This document shows, in pieces, positions 19,765 through 29,998 of a stretch of DNA of 64,000 nucleotides (positions are counted from its first letter, which is position 1; the number at the start of each line of letters is the position of its first letter). The stretch spans positions 367,680-431,679 of the forward strand of contig MU859063.1 of assembly GCA_033297205.1 (NCBI GenBank). The letters are read 5' to 3'. Below the pieces are notes generated by a model. That model had not been told where the DNA came from. It worked only from the letters and a program-made list of their open reading frames with translations, and ran no database searches. Made by a program: the position numbers and the translations under genes. The DNA comes from Pseudoneurospora amorphoporcata. Its lineage: Eukaryota > Ascomycota > Sordariomycetes > Sordariales > Sordariaceae.

Positions 19765-22700
19765 TCAAGTCCCCTGCCTCCGATAATACACCATATAAGC
19801 CGACGTATTCCCATTCGCATACATCACCTCCGTCAAGTCCGGTATATTTCCGCCATTACTCCCATTCCCATTTCCATTCCCATTCCCATTCCCGTTCATG
19901 CCCCCTGGACCACTGCCGCTGCCAATCTTCACCCTCTCCACCACATCATCATTGCACTTGAACCAATCCGTCGGGTCCTTGGACTGCTCATCCTGCACGT
20001 ACGTATAGTAATGCCCGCCATTGATCCCCTGGCCCACATGCACCGTGACGGCATAGCAATCGTACTTCATGCGGCCAGAGTAGTGCGGATCGTCCGTGGC
20101 CGCCATGTCCGGGTCCGGCTCGGCGCAGTACCTAGTCAGGTCGAGGTCGCGGATCGGGAAGCGTACTTTGGTGTGGATCTTGTTGGAGCCACCGGAGAGC
20201 ATGGCGGTGAATGAGCGGGACTGGCCGAAGGACGAGTTGAATCGGTTGAGGCAAAAGGCAAGGCGGTCAGGTAGTCGAGCGAACTTGGCCCGTCTTGTTC
20301 TGCCGGGTTTGTTGCACGTTTCGCACTTGAGGTCCGCGAAGTGTTCCATCGCTTGGTGGCTGGCGAGAAGACGGTCTAGGTCCGTGGCGCCGTAGCCGTA
20401 GCCATTGCCTTCGCCTCCTGTCTCGGCGGCGATGTTGAGGATCCAGACGTCGCAGGGCTGGAACATGCGGATCTCTTGCCGGCACTCGGCGTTTTGGCAG
20501 CGAGAGATGAACACTTCTAGCCCGCGGAAGTACTTATCGATAATGGACGCGCTGGCTGTTGAGTAGTCGCGCCAATAGTCAATAGCGTTCTGGATCACTG
20601 TCCCGTTCTTGGGTGTATACGCCTTTTCTTCTTTGGGCGGTTTGCGGTCTCGGTGAATGTTGGTCTCGTCATGGATGTTGTCAATGATGAAGGAGTAGAA
20701 CTCCTGGGCGTCTTGCTGCGCCGGACCGCCAAAGATTTCGCTTTCTGGCTTCTTCCTACCATCCGCGTTCTTGGAGTGAATGAAGTGGATATAAGCCTGT
20801 ATTGAGTTAGTACTCGAAAGAAGGTTGACGGAGACTGGTTCAACGAATCATCACTCACCATAAGATGCTTTGCCTCCAACGATCTCAGCGTCCCCTCGTC
20901 AAGCCAGTGGAATAGACCAGCCAGATACTTGGTGAGTAACTGCGGATTTTCGTTCTTCTCGTCGGCTTTTAGGGGAACTTTGTACACATCCTTCCAAACA
21001 CCCGTGTACAACTCGCGAGCAAATCCAGGCGTGGCAAACATGGCTTGCAGGGAGCTATTGGCGAAGCAAAACACACCGGGGTTGACAAGACCAGTCCTAA
21101 ACTTCCGAACCTTCTCGATTCCCGATTTGAGTGACGACCGCTTGGACGTTGCCGTGGTGCTGGTATCGGTTTCTGCTAGACCGCTATAACTCCTACGTGG
21201 GACAGTTGGAGCCGGTCGAGTGGGAGGAGATGGTAGCGAAGAGTAAAGATTCTGTTCGTGGACGATATGTCGAGGCAATGGGCTCGCTGGCCGAGCGGGA
21301 GCAGGGTTGATGGGTGAAGTCATGGACTCTTGTATCGTTGAAACTGAAGGGTACCTCCGCAAAAAGTCTTCCGTTGTTCTCACCGGGGTGACGATGTCGA
21401 CATTTTCTTCCCATTTTTGAACTTCCGCAAGATCTTGAATCGGCCGCGTTACGTTTCTGCGTAGACGATTTGTGAGGTTGTGAGTCAAAGGTGGCCTTGG
21501 CTGCGATCTTGCAGCGGCACTCGTGGAGGATGTCTGCAAGGCTCCTGTCCCGACAAGGTCAGTCCACGCCTCTAGTCCGCCTCTAAGCAACTTCAGTCTC
21601 TGTTGTGAACTTGATCCACCCGCGTAGTCATACGCTGTAAGGGCATTGTAAAGAGTTAGGACAGCTCGTTCCTCTGGTGTCCGGGGACTTGATACGAGGC
21701 GTTTGGATTGCTGATCATAGAACACAATCAAGTCGAAATCATGCCGCCTCTCAAAATGCTGCTGTTCTGCTTGGGGTGCTAATACCATGCTCTCTGCTAC
21801 TTGGCTAGCAGAAATATCTTGCCTTAGCAGCACTTCATTTTCGACACATATTGTTGCCTGAGACATGATGTGCCCATTATCGTACTCATCACGACTTCTG
21901 ATATCAATCACAAGGATGGACACGTCTCTAGCACCTAATCTCATGTAACGCTCAAGCTCCTCGGCTGAAATAGTATCACCATCGGGGATGGTGGGTTTAG
22001 CTCTCATCTTCGGACTTGTGACCGGTGGTCCAGAAACAAGGTTTTCGTCGGACGTACGGGGTCTGCCGTTCCTATTCACGCCAGAGACCGATGCCGTTGA
22101 GCCCTTTCTGGAAAACATGGCACGAGGAGCACTCGATGGAAGCTCGGCTGCCTCGTTGGACACTGTACCTCGTGGCGGGTTGTAGATAGCAGCTGGTACT
22201 TGAGGCAAATCTGCTAGAGCAGCCGAAGGAGGGACACTCGGTGCTTGTGGCCTCGGTGGGTCACGCGGTGCCGGTGGGCTTATTGACATCATGGGTTGTG
22301 GGATAGGCTGTGTCCGAATTCGCGGGTCCTGTACTGTTGTTGTGTTTGTCGGACTTGGGGTGCTGGCGGTGTTGGCTCGAAGCTTTGCGAAGCGTAGAGC
22401 GAGGTCTTGGGCTGCATTATTGGTAGGAGGTGGCGCCGGACCGCCAGACTGTTGAAGTGCATGCCCGTGGAGAGCTTGAGGTTTGGGATGTACGGCCGGC
22501 TTGGACCTCCCGGGCGAGGGCCACCCTGACAGGACTGGCAAGGCATTCGTACTTTGCTGAGGCGAGCTATAGACTGAACTGTTGGGACTTGTGGTATTTG
22601 ACGAAAAATTCGAGTGTGATCTCGTATGGCCGTTTCCAACACTGGGCATTTTCTGCTGATTTGGGCTGCCTAGTAGCGGCTGGACACCCGTTCTGGCGTT

Positions 22701-23159
22701 ATCCTGTTTGATCTGCTCTTTGATCTTGTCGAAGTCGTGGATCAGAATCTTGATCTGTCGAAGGAGATGTTGGTGTCGCATATATACGTTCGGTCGGGTT
22801 CGTTCCAGCACCGGCCAGTCCTTATTCTTGGGTATAATGTCGAGAGCTATGATGTTGGCCTTGATGTAGGACTTGAAGGCCATGTCAATCCTGCCAAAGG
22901 ACTGGAAGGCTTTGGCCTGCTGGAGGGCTTCATCGGCGAGCTTGAGAGCACTGTCAATCGGGGTCGCGGGGTCTATGCTGACTGTAACAGCCTTGATGTC
23001 GTCGATATGCGGCATTGGTGGTCGCTTTCCTCCTCCTCCTCCTCCTCCTCCTTGTCCACCATCGTGTGTGCCGTCCAAGCCTCCTAATACCTGGCCGTTC
23101 TGTCCGTTGACGGGATGCGAAGATGTCGCATGATCAACCATGGTTGCAGATCCAGCCAT
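19765..23159 (-). CDS. Doa4/USP8-type ubiquitin C-terminal hydrolase with rhodanese domain
   Basis: Cysteine protease that removes ubiquitin, expected by architecture to recycle ubiquitin from cargo at endosomes. Exon 1 (23159-20859, 767 codons) and exon 2 (20796-19765) flank a 62-nt intron (GTGAGT...TACAG), giving 1110 residues. Domain order: N-terminal helical USP8-dimerisation/MIT-like region (about 45-130), long Ser/Pro-rich linker, rhodanese domain (about 405-540, VIDIRSRDEYDNGHI) and USP domain (about 690-1110). The catalytic Cys is Cys698 in an unusual Cys box (NPGVFCFANSSLQ instead of NLGNTCYMN). The His box GGHYYTYV gives His1029. QQDAQEFYSF confirms the splice. A Gly-Asn repeat lies just before the final strands. 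The open frame extends upstream to a TTG, and 23159 is the first ATG. The start faces Vps27. Confidence 0.91.
19849..19897. repeat. (CCATTC)n-type hexamer repeat coding for Gly-Asn
   Basis: Imperfect tandem CCATTC hexamers on the plus strand encode an alternating Gly-Asn stretch on the minus strand, close to the C-terminus of the deubiquitinase. Such a tract is prone to length change between strains. Confidence 0.85.
23031..23052. repeat. (TCC)n trinucleotide tract coding for poly-Gly
   Basis: A run of about seven CCT/TCC triplets in the deubiquitinase N-terminal region. It encodes a poly-Gly stretch on the minus strand, ahead of the MIT-like domain. Confidence 0.85.
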
Positions 23160-24412
23160 GTATTGTCCCAAATATGAATGGTGTCCGTGGGCGCACCTGG
23201 AGCGCAAGGCGCAAAGTGTTGATGGCGAGTTGCTATGGCGCGCCGCGGCTGCTGAAGGATGTATGCGCGGGCAAGGGATGGCGATTCGGTTATATATAAA
23301 GACGGTCGAGCGCGTTTGCTATTATCGACAGTCTGTCACTATATCACCAAGATTTTCTGGTTGTTGGTCGTCTTGCAACGGAAAACAATGGGTGGTTCGT
23401 GGAGAGGAGGGCCAGGATGACGACGGTTCGTGGACGGGTACCATGAGTGGCAGCAATCCGTGATTCCTTGTCCTTCGCTCACGAGTCGTAACTGGAGGGA
23501 AAGTCAGCGCAGCGAATGGGCAACCAGTTCTCTCGTGTTGTTTTTGGCAGCTCGGATGAAGTGAAGCTTCGGTTCCTTGGGTAAATCATTCCATACGTAG
23601 TTCAGTTGATATCGAGGAGGCGCCAGGTGTTCGGCCAAGGAAAGGGTTACGGTGTCTCTGGTGGGTTTCTTGGTGGGGTTTTGTTGACTTGTTGTCGCTG
23701 GGAACTTCTTGGGGACACCAACAGGGGCAAGAGCATGCGTCATGGGACGGGATGGATTGGAAGGCTTCCGACTGTCTCTTCAGCAGGGCAGCCGTGTTGG
23801 TCTTGTAGCCTGTATTGTTAGGTCTAGGTGCCTATTTGCTTGTTCAAACGAACTGTTCTATCACTATCTGCTGCTTATTGCTACTTACCTATCTAACACG
23901 CAGCTGGTGATTGCATCACTGGCAACCTAACCCGACCTAAGTAGGTCGCTTCGTGGAAACAAGACCCCGCAGCTCCGCTTCTGCAAGACTGCCCTGGGGG
24001 AGGTACGTACCCCGGCCCTTGGATGCGCTAGGGTCACTTTGGGGGCTTGGGCGGGAATCCTGAAGCACGAGGCTCATACGTAACCAACGGGCAGGCAGAG
24101 ACGACCGTCAGTGGCTGGCATCCTTCCTTCCATCTTTCATCTTCCTCCAACTCAATATCGTACTTTTCACTTGGTCGACATCGGCCCGTTCATACCATCA
24201 TCGGCCGGCGAAGTTGCTCGGCAACCCAGTACTGGGGGTCTTCTTTGAAAGACGACGGACTTTGAATCATTCGGCTGGTAAAAAACGACAACCACCCAAC
24301 CACCTGGATACCCTCCCGCCTTCACCACCGACACGACGATATCGTCCCCATCTCCAACCTGTCCACCTTGACGCCATAGACCAAGAGGGCATAATCGAGA
24401 GAAACTGTCAAG
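23160..24412. other. Shared divergent promoter region, deubiquitinase / Vps27
   Basis: About 1.25 kb between the head-to-head starts of the Doa4-like gene and Vps27. Near the deubiquitinase it has a TATA-like GGTTATATATAAAG segment (about 23289-23302). Near Vps27 it has a C/A-rich leader. No additional gene seen. Confidence 0.55.
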
Positions 24413-26838
24413 ATGATGAGTTGGTGGTCTTCGGGGGCCAATACTGCCCTTGACGAGCAGATCGAAAAGGCCACCAGCAGCAGCTTGTACGTTGCCTCGT
24501 CTCATAGTTCCTTGCTCGCTGCTGGTACGAATTTCTATCTAACCTGTCCGGTTCCTCGTGTAGGGAAGATATCGCACTCAACCTCGAGATTTCCGATGTC
24601 ATTCGCTCCAAAACTGTCCAGCCCAAAGAGGCCATGCGCTCGCTCAAGAAGCGCATCAACCACAAGAATCCAAACACACAACTGAGCGCCCTCAACGTAT
24701 GTCCACCGCTACAACCGTGTCCCGCCCCTCCCTCAGGCCGCGTCATGCTAACAGGCACCAGCTTACCGATACATGTGTCAAAAATGGTGGCGCACATTTC
24801 CTTGCCGAGATCGCCTCGCGCGAGTTCATGGAGAACCTCGTGCTCCTCCTTAAGGCCGTTGGTCCCGCCGCCCCGAACCCCGATGTTCGCAACAAGATCC
24901 TCGATTTGATCCAGTCATGGGCGATGGCTGCCGAAGGGCGCTACGAACTGTCATACATCGGGGAGGTCTACAAGACACTTCAGAGGGAGGGCTATCCTTT
25001 CCCCCCTAAGCAGACGGTAGCAAGCAGCATGATCGATAGCAGCGCGGTAGGTTTACTCAAAGGCGGCTTTGTGACCATGTGCCAGAAGCTGACTAGGGAC
25101 AACAACAACAGCCTCCAGAATGGGTTGACTCGGACGTGTGTATGAGATGCCGGACCGCCTTCACGTTCACCAACAGAAAGCACCACTGCCGCAACTGTGG
25201 CAACTGCTTCGATCAACAATGCTCGAGCAAATCCCTTCCCCTCCCTCATCTCGGAATCATGCAGGCTGTCCGTGTAGACGATGGCTGCTACGCTAAACTT
25301 ACCGACAAGGGTGGGAGATCTGGAGGGTCCGATCGAAAGCACCACCATTCATCAAGTCGCCATCATCACCATCACAAACACAAGAGCTCTTCGTCGATGC
25401 AGCCACGCGACGCTCGAGTGGACGATAGCTTTGACGAAGACCTCAAGAGGGCTTTGGCTATGAGTCTAGAGGAAGTAAAGAGTTACTCTCGTGGTTACTC
25501 GGAGCCGGCGAACAACACACAATCGAGAGCGAATAAGCAGCCCACCTCAGTTTCCAAGATTGCGGAGGAGGAAGATGAGGATCTCAAGGCTGCGATTGCC
25601 GCCTCGCTCGCAGATATGGAGGAGCAAAAGAAGAGACATGCGGCCGCCCTCAAGGAACAGACTTCCAACGTCGGAAGCTCTTCCACAACTGCCCCTTTCA
25701 CGCTTCCAAAGAACGATTACGAGCTCACTCCAGTTGAAGCTGAGAATATCAACCTTTTTGCTACTCTGGTGGATCGTCTCCAGACGCAACCGCCCGGAAC
25801 TATCTTGCGCGAACCCCAGATTCAGGAGCTTTACGATTCTATCGGCGCCCTACGACCGAAGCTTGCCCGCACATATGGAGAGACGATGAGCAAACATGGT
25901 AAGTTGTGTCTATTTTCTGGATAGGCGGTCTAAGCTAACCTGAAACAGACACCCTTCTTGACCTACATGCGAAACTGTCGACTGTCGTCCGCTATTATGA
26001 CCGAATGCTTGAAGAACGTTTATCCAAGGCGTATGGCCAGCACACCATTGGCGGGTACAATCTTGCGGCTCCTCGACAACCTGCTGGTCCCTATCCCACG
26101 TTAGACTCAAGTGCTCCAAGCGCTCCTGGGACAGCAGAAAACTTCTATACTGGCGAGCAGCAACCTGACTACAGCCAGGCACCTTATGGACAATATCCAC
26201 CGCAACCACAGTCACAGTATATGCCATACGATAGGCGAAGCTCCGTGGTTGGGCCGACGAATTCTCAGTACCCTCAGCAACAGATGCCACAAAGGACAGG
26301 TAGCTGGGGCAATGCTCCTCCAGCTCAGGCACCGCAGTACAACTATCCAGGTAACGAGGCGGCTCCCAATCAAGCGGGCCATGTTCAACAGGCGCAGCCA
26401 GGTGCGCCGGAATCAGCTCCTACTGTGCCTAACAATGATCCGAACGCCTCATACTACTACAATCCCAATCAGCCCCAGCAACAACATCAGCCAGCGCAGC
26501 AAGCCCCAGCGGCAGCTCCTGATCACAGTTATCCCAACCTTCCTCAGCAAGGACATTCTTACCAGCAGTCAGTGCCACAAACGCCTGCTTCCGCACCTGT
26601 CCAGCCATCGCAAACCCCAAAGCAAGCCCATCAACAGGCACCGACACCTCAGCATGCTCCGCAACAGCCATACTGGCAGCACTCAGCGGCGCAACAAACT
26701 CCTCTTCCACCCGTGTGGCAGGCTCCTCAGCAGACGCCGGCATATCCGGGATATAATCAAGAAGCGTTCCCTTCGGCGCCCCAGCATGCGCCAGCCCCAA
26801 AGCAGCCTGTTGTTGAGGAAGCTCTTATTGAACTTTGA
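24413..26838 (+). CDS. ESCRT-0 subunit Vps27 (VHS-FYVE-UIM)
   Basis: Binds ubiquitinated cargo and PI3P on endosomes and recruits ESCRT-I. Five exons: 24413-24486, 24564-24696, 24762-25046, 25112-25898 and 25949-26838 (722 residues). The introns of 77, 65, 65 and 50 nt all keep frame. The VHS domain (about 5-150) is split by two introns (ALN|LTDTCVKNGG). The FYVE finger (about 165-235) has the RKHHCRNCG ligand motif and WVDSD lead-in. A His-rich linker follows. Two UIM-like helices are EDLKRALAMSLEE and EDLKAAIAASLAD. A helical GAT-like region (about 370-440) spans the last intron. The Gln/Pro-rich tail carries two PSAP motifs and one PTVP motif for the ESCRT-I UEV domain and ends in a clathrin-box-like LIEL. 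The start has adjacent ATGs (24413, 24416). Confidence 0.95.
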
Positions 26839-27699
26839 GTGACTGCCACTTTTGGACATTGTGTTGTAGTAGTGCATTATTGGCATGGAATTTTCCGCGG
26901 GAGATGTTCGCGGTAGATAGGATACTGCATATGTAGTTAGGCGGTGATGTTTGTTGAGGCAGAGAAGATGCGATACGTATTACAAGATATGTAAATCGAA
27001 GTTGTAGCCTTCAATGGGTTCCACAACTACGCAATGGCTGATAAATGTGCTCCTGTGGTTTCGCAACTGTACGGCTTCGGCGTTGATTCGGAGCTATGGC
27101 TTACATGCATCAACTAGGCCCGCCTCGGTGTCTTTTACCCCGGGCCCGGGAAATCTGGGAATGTGTCGAATCCACCCCGGACCCATAGTATGCGGCCTGC
27201 GGAGAACGGACCAAGATCGGCTGAGAACCCTGAGGGTTTGTCGCTTTGTCGGCGCCTGCCTCGTTGTGTTTCGGTCCGACGATCGCCTCTGATCGACCGT
27301 ATCAGAAGTTGCCAAGCCTATCACAATCCGGGAAGGTGTGTGACGTATTCGTTGTTCACAATGTTGTGTTGTTCTGACTCCGTTTTCTCTCCGTTGACAA
27401 GACTCGGAACTCTTTCCTCGACTTCGACTCATCCTTCCTTAGTCATCGTTCTTGACTAGGTAGTACTGAATACTGACTCATACTCCAAACATTCTGCTTC
27501 CCGACAGCACCCTACCATCTTTCTACAACCTGACCTTAAAGCAACTTTACCACCCAATCCACGTTACTCCCAACTCTGAGAGAAAGTCTCACCACATTAC
27601 CATCCCAACTTGCAACCCCAACAACGACAACCCGCACCCAACTCGAACCTCACCACCTTACCATCCACATCCCCGTCAATCACCACACTCATCTTCAAC
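26839..27699. other. Spacer between Vps27 and histidine phosphatase genes
   Basis: About 860 bp: Vps27 3' region, then promoter and a long C/A-rich leader (from about 27480) of the next gene. It includes a CCCGGGCCCGGG palindrome at about 27137-27148. No coding region supported. Confidence 0.5.
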
Positions 27700-28575
27700 A
27701 TGTCACAAAAAACCATCATCTACCTCGTCCGCCACGCCCAAGGCCACCACAACCTCTGCGCAGCAAACCACGCCCTTCCCGACCCTTCGCTCACCCCCCT
27801 CGGCGAATCCCAATGTTTCGCTCTCCGGGACTCTTTTCCTCATCACGATAAGATCACCCACCTGGTCGCCTCGCCCATGCGCCGCACGCTTTATACTTGT
27901 TTGTTGAGTTTCCAACCAGTAGTGGAACGCCTACGTGTGGCTCATCAGGGTGAAAAGAAGCGGGGTGTGGTGGTAGCCCTACCGGAAGTGCAAGAAGTCT
28001 CAAACCTACCCTGCGACGTCGGATCTGCTCCAGAAAAGTTACACGAGGAGTTTGACGCCCAGGGAGGACTGGTAGATTTGGAACTGGTCAAAGAAGGGTG
28101 GCAGGATAAAGAGAGTCCCGAGAGCCCCTGGAGGCCGGACATGGAGAAACTGAAGGCTAGGGCGGAGAAGGCGAGGAGGTGGTTGTTTGAGTTGGCTCGG
28201 CAGGGTTCTCCGTCGTCGGCTAGATCGCAGGCTGACGGGGTGGGAGAAGAAAAGGAGCAGCACATCGTCGTGGTGACACACGGCGGGTTTTTGCACTTTT
28301 TGACGCAGGACTTTGACGGGATGGATTTGAACAAGGGGACTGGGTGGGAGAATACGGAGTGGAGGAGTTATGAGCTTGTTGCGGAGGCAGAGGGTGTCAG
28401 GCTGAAGGAGACGGACGAAAGCTGGAGGAAGAGAAAGGGGGACGCAAAACCGTTGACGGAGACGGAACAGTTGGAGTTGATAGCAGCTGTTGATGACAGG
28501 TTGAGGCAGGAGTTTGGGGATGGAGTTAGGAGGGTTGGGGGGAAGAGGGAGGGCGGGGAGAGGATTGATGTTTAG
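27700..28575 (+). CDS. Histidine phosphatase (phosphoglycerate mutase-like) family protein
   Basis: Small intronless protein of 291 residues in the branch-1 histidine phosphatase superfamily. The phosphate-accepting histidine is in LVRHAQGHHN (about residues 8-17), an RHG motif variant with Gln after Ala. The second catalytic His is in VVVTHGGFLHF (about 189-199). The start is the ATG at 27700. The open frame extends 30 codons upstream only to a TTG, and that stretch looks like leader. The substrate cannot be predicted. Fungal relatives are often annotated as phosphoglycerate mutase-like, but the small size and poor conservation outside the two motifs argue for a phosphatase of unknown substrate. 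The C-terminal third is Glu/Lys/Arg-rich. Confidence 0.86.
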   Translation: MSQKTIIYLVRHAQGHHNLCAANHALPDPSLTPLGESQCFALRDSFPHHDKITHLVASPMRRTLYTCLLSFQPVVERLRVAHQGEKKRGVVVALPEVQEVSNLPCDVGSAPEKLHEEFDAQGGLVDLELVKEGWQDKESPESPWRPDMEKLKARAEKARRWLFELARQGSPSSARSQADGVGEEKEQHIVVVTHGGFLHFLTQDFDGMDLNKGTGWENTEWRSYELVAEAEGVRLKETDESWRKRKGDAKPLTETEQLELIAAVDDRLRQEFGDGVRRVGGKREGGERIDV

Positions 28576-29638
28576 TGGCTTAAGGGATGGGTTGTGGTAG
28601 GGGGGTAGAGGGAGTATAAGCGTTGATTATAGAGATGGTGTTAGGTAAGAGGAGTTATTCCGTTTGGTGCCGGCTTGAGACATGTTAGACAGTTTATGGC
28701 ACAATGACTGATAGACCGTTGTTCTCAACTCTCAGAGAAGATGTCTCCCTGCGTCGTACTCTTCTCACGTCCCATCGAATCATCACTCTCAGATGTGTCT
28801 CCATCTTCACCTCTTACATAATCTATACCATATATCATACGTTATCATACACCACAAATGATGGAAAATGCGCTCATAATCATTTCATATAAATTTATCA
28901 TCTCATGATCTCCGTACCTTATCATCCCTCACCGACATCCACCAATCCAAGATGGCCAGCGAGGTTTCCCGAAATGAAATCGTAAACCATACATACATCC
29001 AAGCGTAGAAGAAGAAAAAGAAAACCCCCGAAAACGCCATTGTGGTGTGGTAGTCAGTTTCGTTGATCTAGCCCAATCCAATCCAATCCTATTCAATTCA
29101 CTTTCCCGCCCAGTCTCCAAGGGTGTATGTAGATAGTGCGGTGTGGGTGATATATCCTGCCCGGCATGTATAATCCAATGATAATGACGGTAACCAGGTA
29201 TCATGTACTCGTCAGTCATCCCGTGTCTTTCTTTCTTTCTATGTGTCGTCGTTCGTGTGTGTTTTAACAACAGACGTGATATGGGTAGGGCATGTCCGTA
29301 TTCAGGTTTCGGCTCATGCTTCCGTGAACCGTGTCCGTCGTTTCCATCAGTCGTTAGAGGTGTCGTGTCAAATGACGAGACGATTCCTGTCGTCTGATCT
29401 TCGACGTTGTCCATGCAACCAGTAAACATGAAAGCCATCCAATCCGTGTTGCTGTATCGAGCGAGCAGCTACCGGGGCGGTACCTCTCCGAGGCAGCCCG
29501 TTTTTTGTAGTTTTTTTTTTTTGGAAGCAAACTCAAATTCTGAACCCATCCAGCTCCGAGCTTCTTTCTCCCTCCCAAGTTCAATGCGATTTTTTTTTTT
29601 TTTTTTTTTTTACAACTGCGCAAGCACTAGTCCACTAG
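28576..29638. other. Convergent spacer with poly-T tracts
   Basis: About 1.06 kb between convergent 3' ends. It contains a T12 tract at 29511-29522 and a T22 tract at 29590-29611. On the minus strand the T22 tract is an A-tract just downstream of the small membrane protein stop. No gene recognised. Confidence 0.5.
29590..29611. repeat. T22 homopolymer tract
   Basis: Twenty-two consecutive T on the plus strand, an A22 tract in the sense of the adjacent 61-residue gene, starting about 27 nt after its stop codon. Confidence 0.9.
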
Positions 29639-29824
29639 CTAACGCCTCGAATGCTCATGCTCATCATCATCCGTCAAGCTGGTGCTGCTCCCGCTCGACG
29701 AGGTCGTCACGGTGCCGTGGGCCTGGCGCGCGACGCTGACGAGGCGGTAGATGCCGAAGGCAATGGCGGCCAAGACGATGAAGAGGACGATGATGATGAC
29801 GGCGATGACGTCGTTTCCCTTCAT
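29639..29824 (-). CDS. Small single-pass membrane protein (61 aa)
   Basis: An intact 61-codon frame with strong C-ending codon bias unlike the surrounding spacer, which is the main reason to call it real. Residues 1-5 (MKGND) are polar, and residues 6-28 (DVIAVIIIVLFIVL onward) form one clear hydrophobic transmembrane helix. A short basic segment follows (VARQAHG), then a Ser/Thr-rich and finally acidic and basic tail ending HSRR. There is no signal-peptide cleavage motif, so a single-pass anchor is likely. The upstream sequence is a CA/AAC-rich leader with a TATATA-like element close to the ATG. I do not recognise the family. The gene is short enough to be missed by automated callers. Confidence 0.68.
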   Translation of the reverse strand: MKGNDVIAVIIIVLFIVLAAIAFGIYRLVSVARQAHGTVTTSSSGSSTSLTDDDEHEHSRR

Positions 29825-29967
29825 TTTGGGCGGTTATATATTTGGGAGTTTGTCGGATTTCGAGCTCTTGTTTTGTTTGTTGTTTGTTGTTTGTTGTTGG
29901 TGTCGACTCTCGGTCTAACGTGTTGGGAGTTCGGGTGGCTGACGCCGGAGTGGTGGTGGTGTTGGTC

Positions 29968-29998
<31 letters not shown>

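Noticed and set aside
25345..25395. His-rich run in Vps27 (HHHSSSRHHHHHKHK) considered as metal-binding motif
   Set aside because: It is a low-complexity linker between FYVE and UIM regions. Nothing indicates a specific site.
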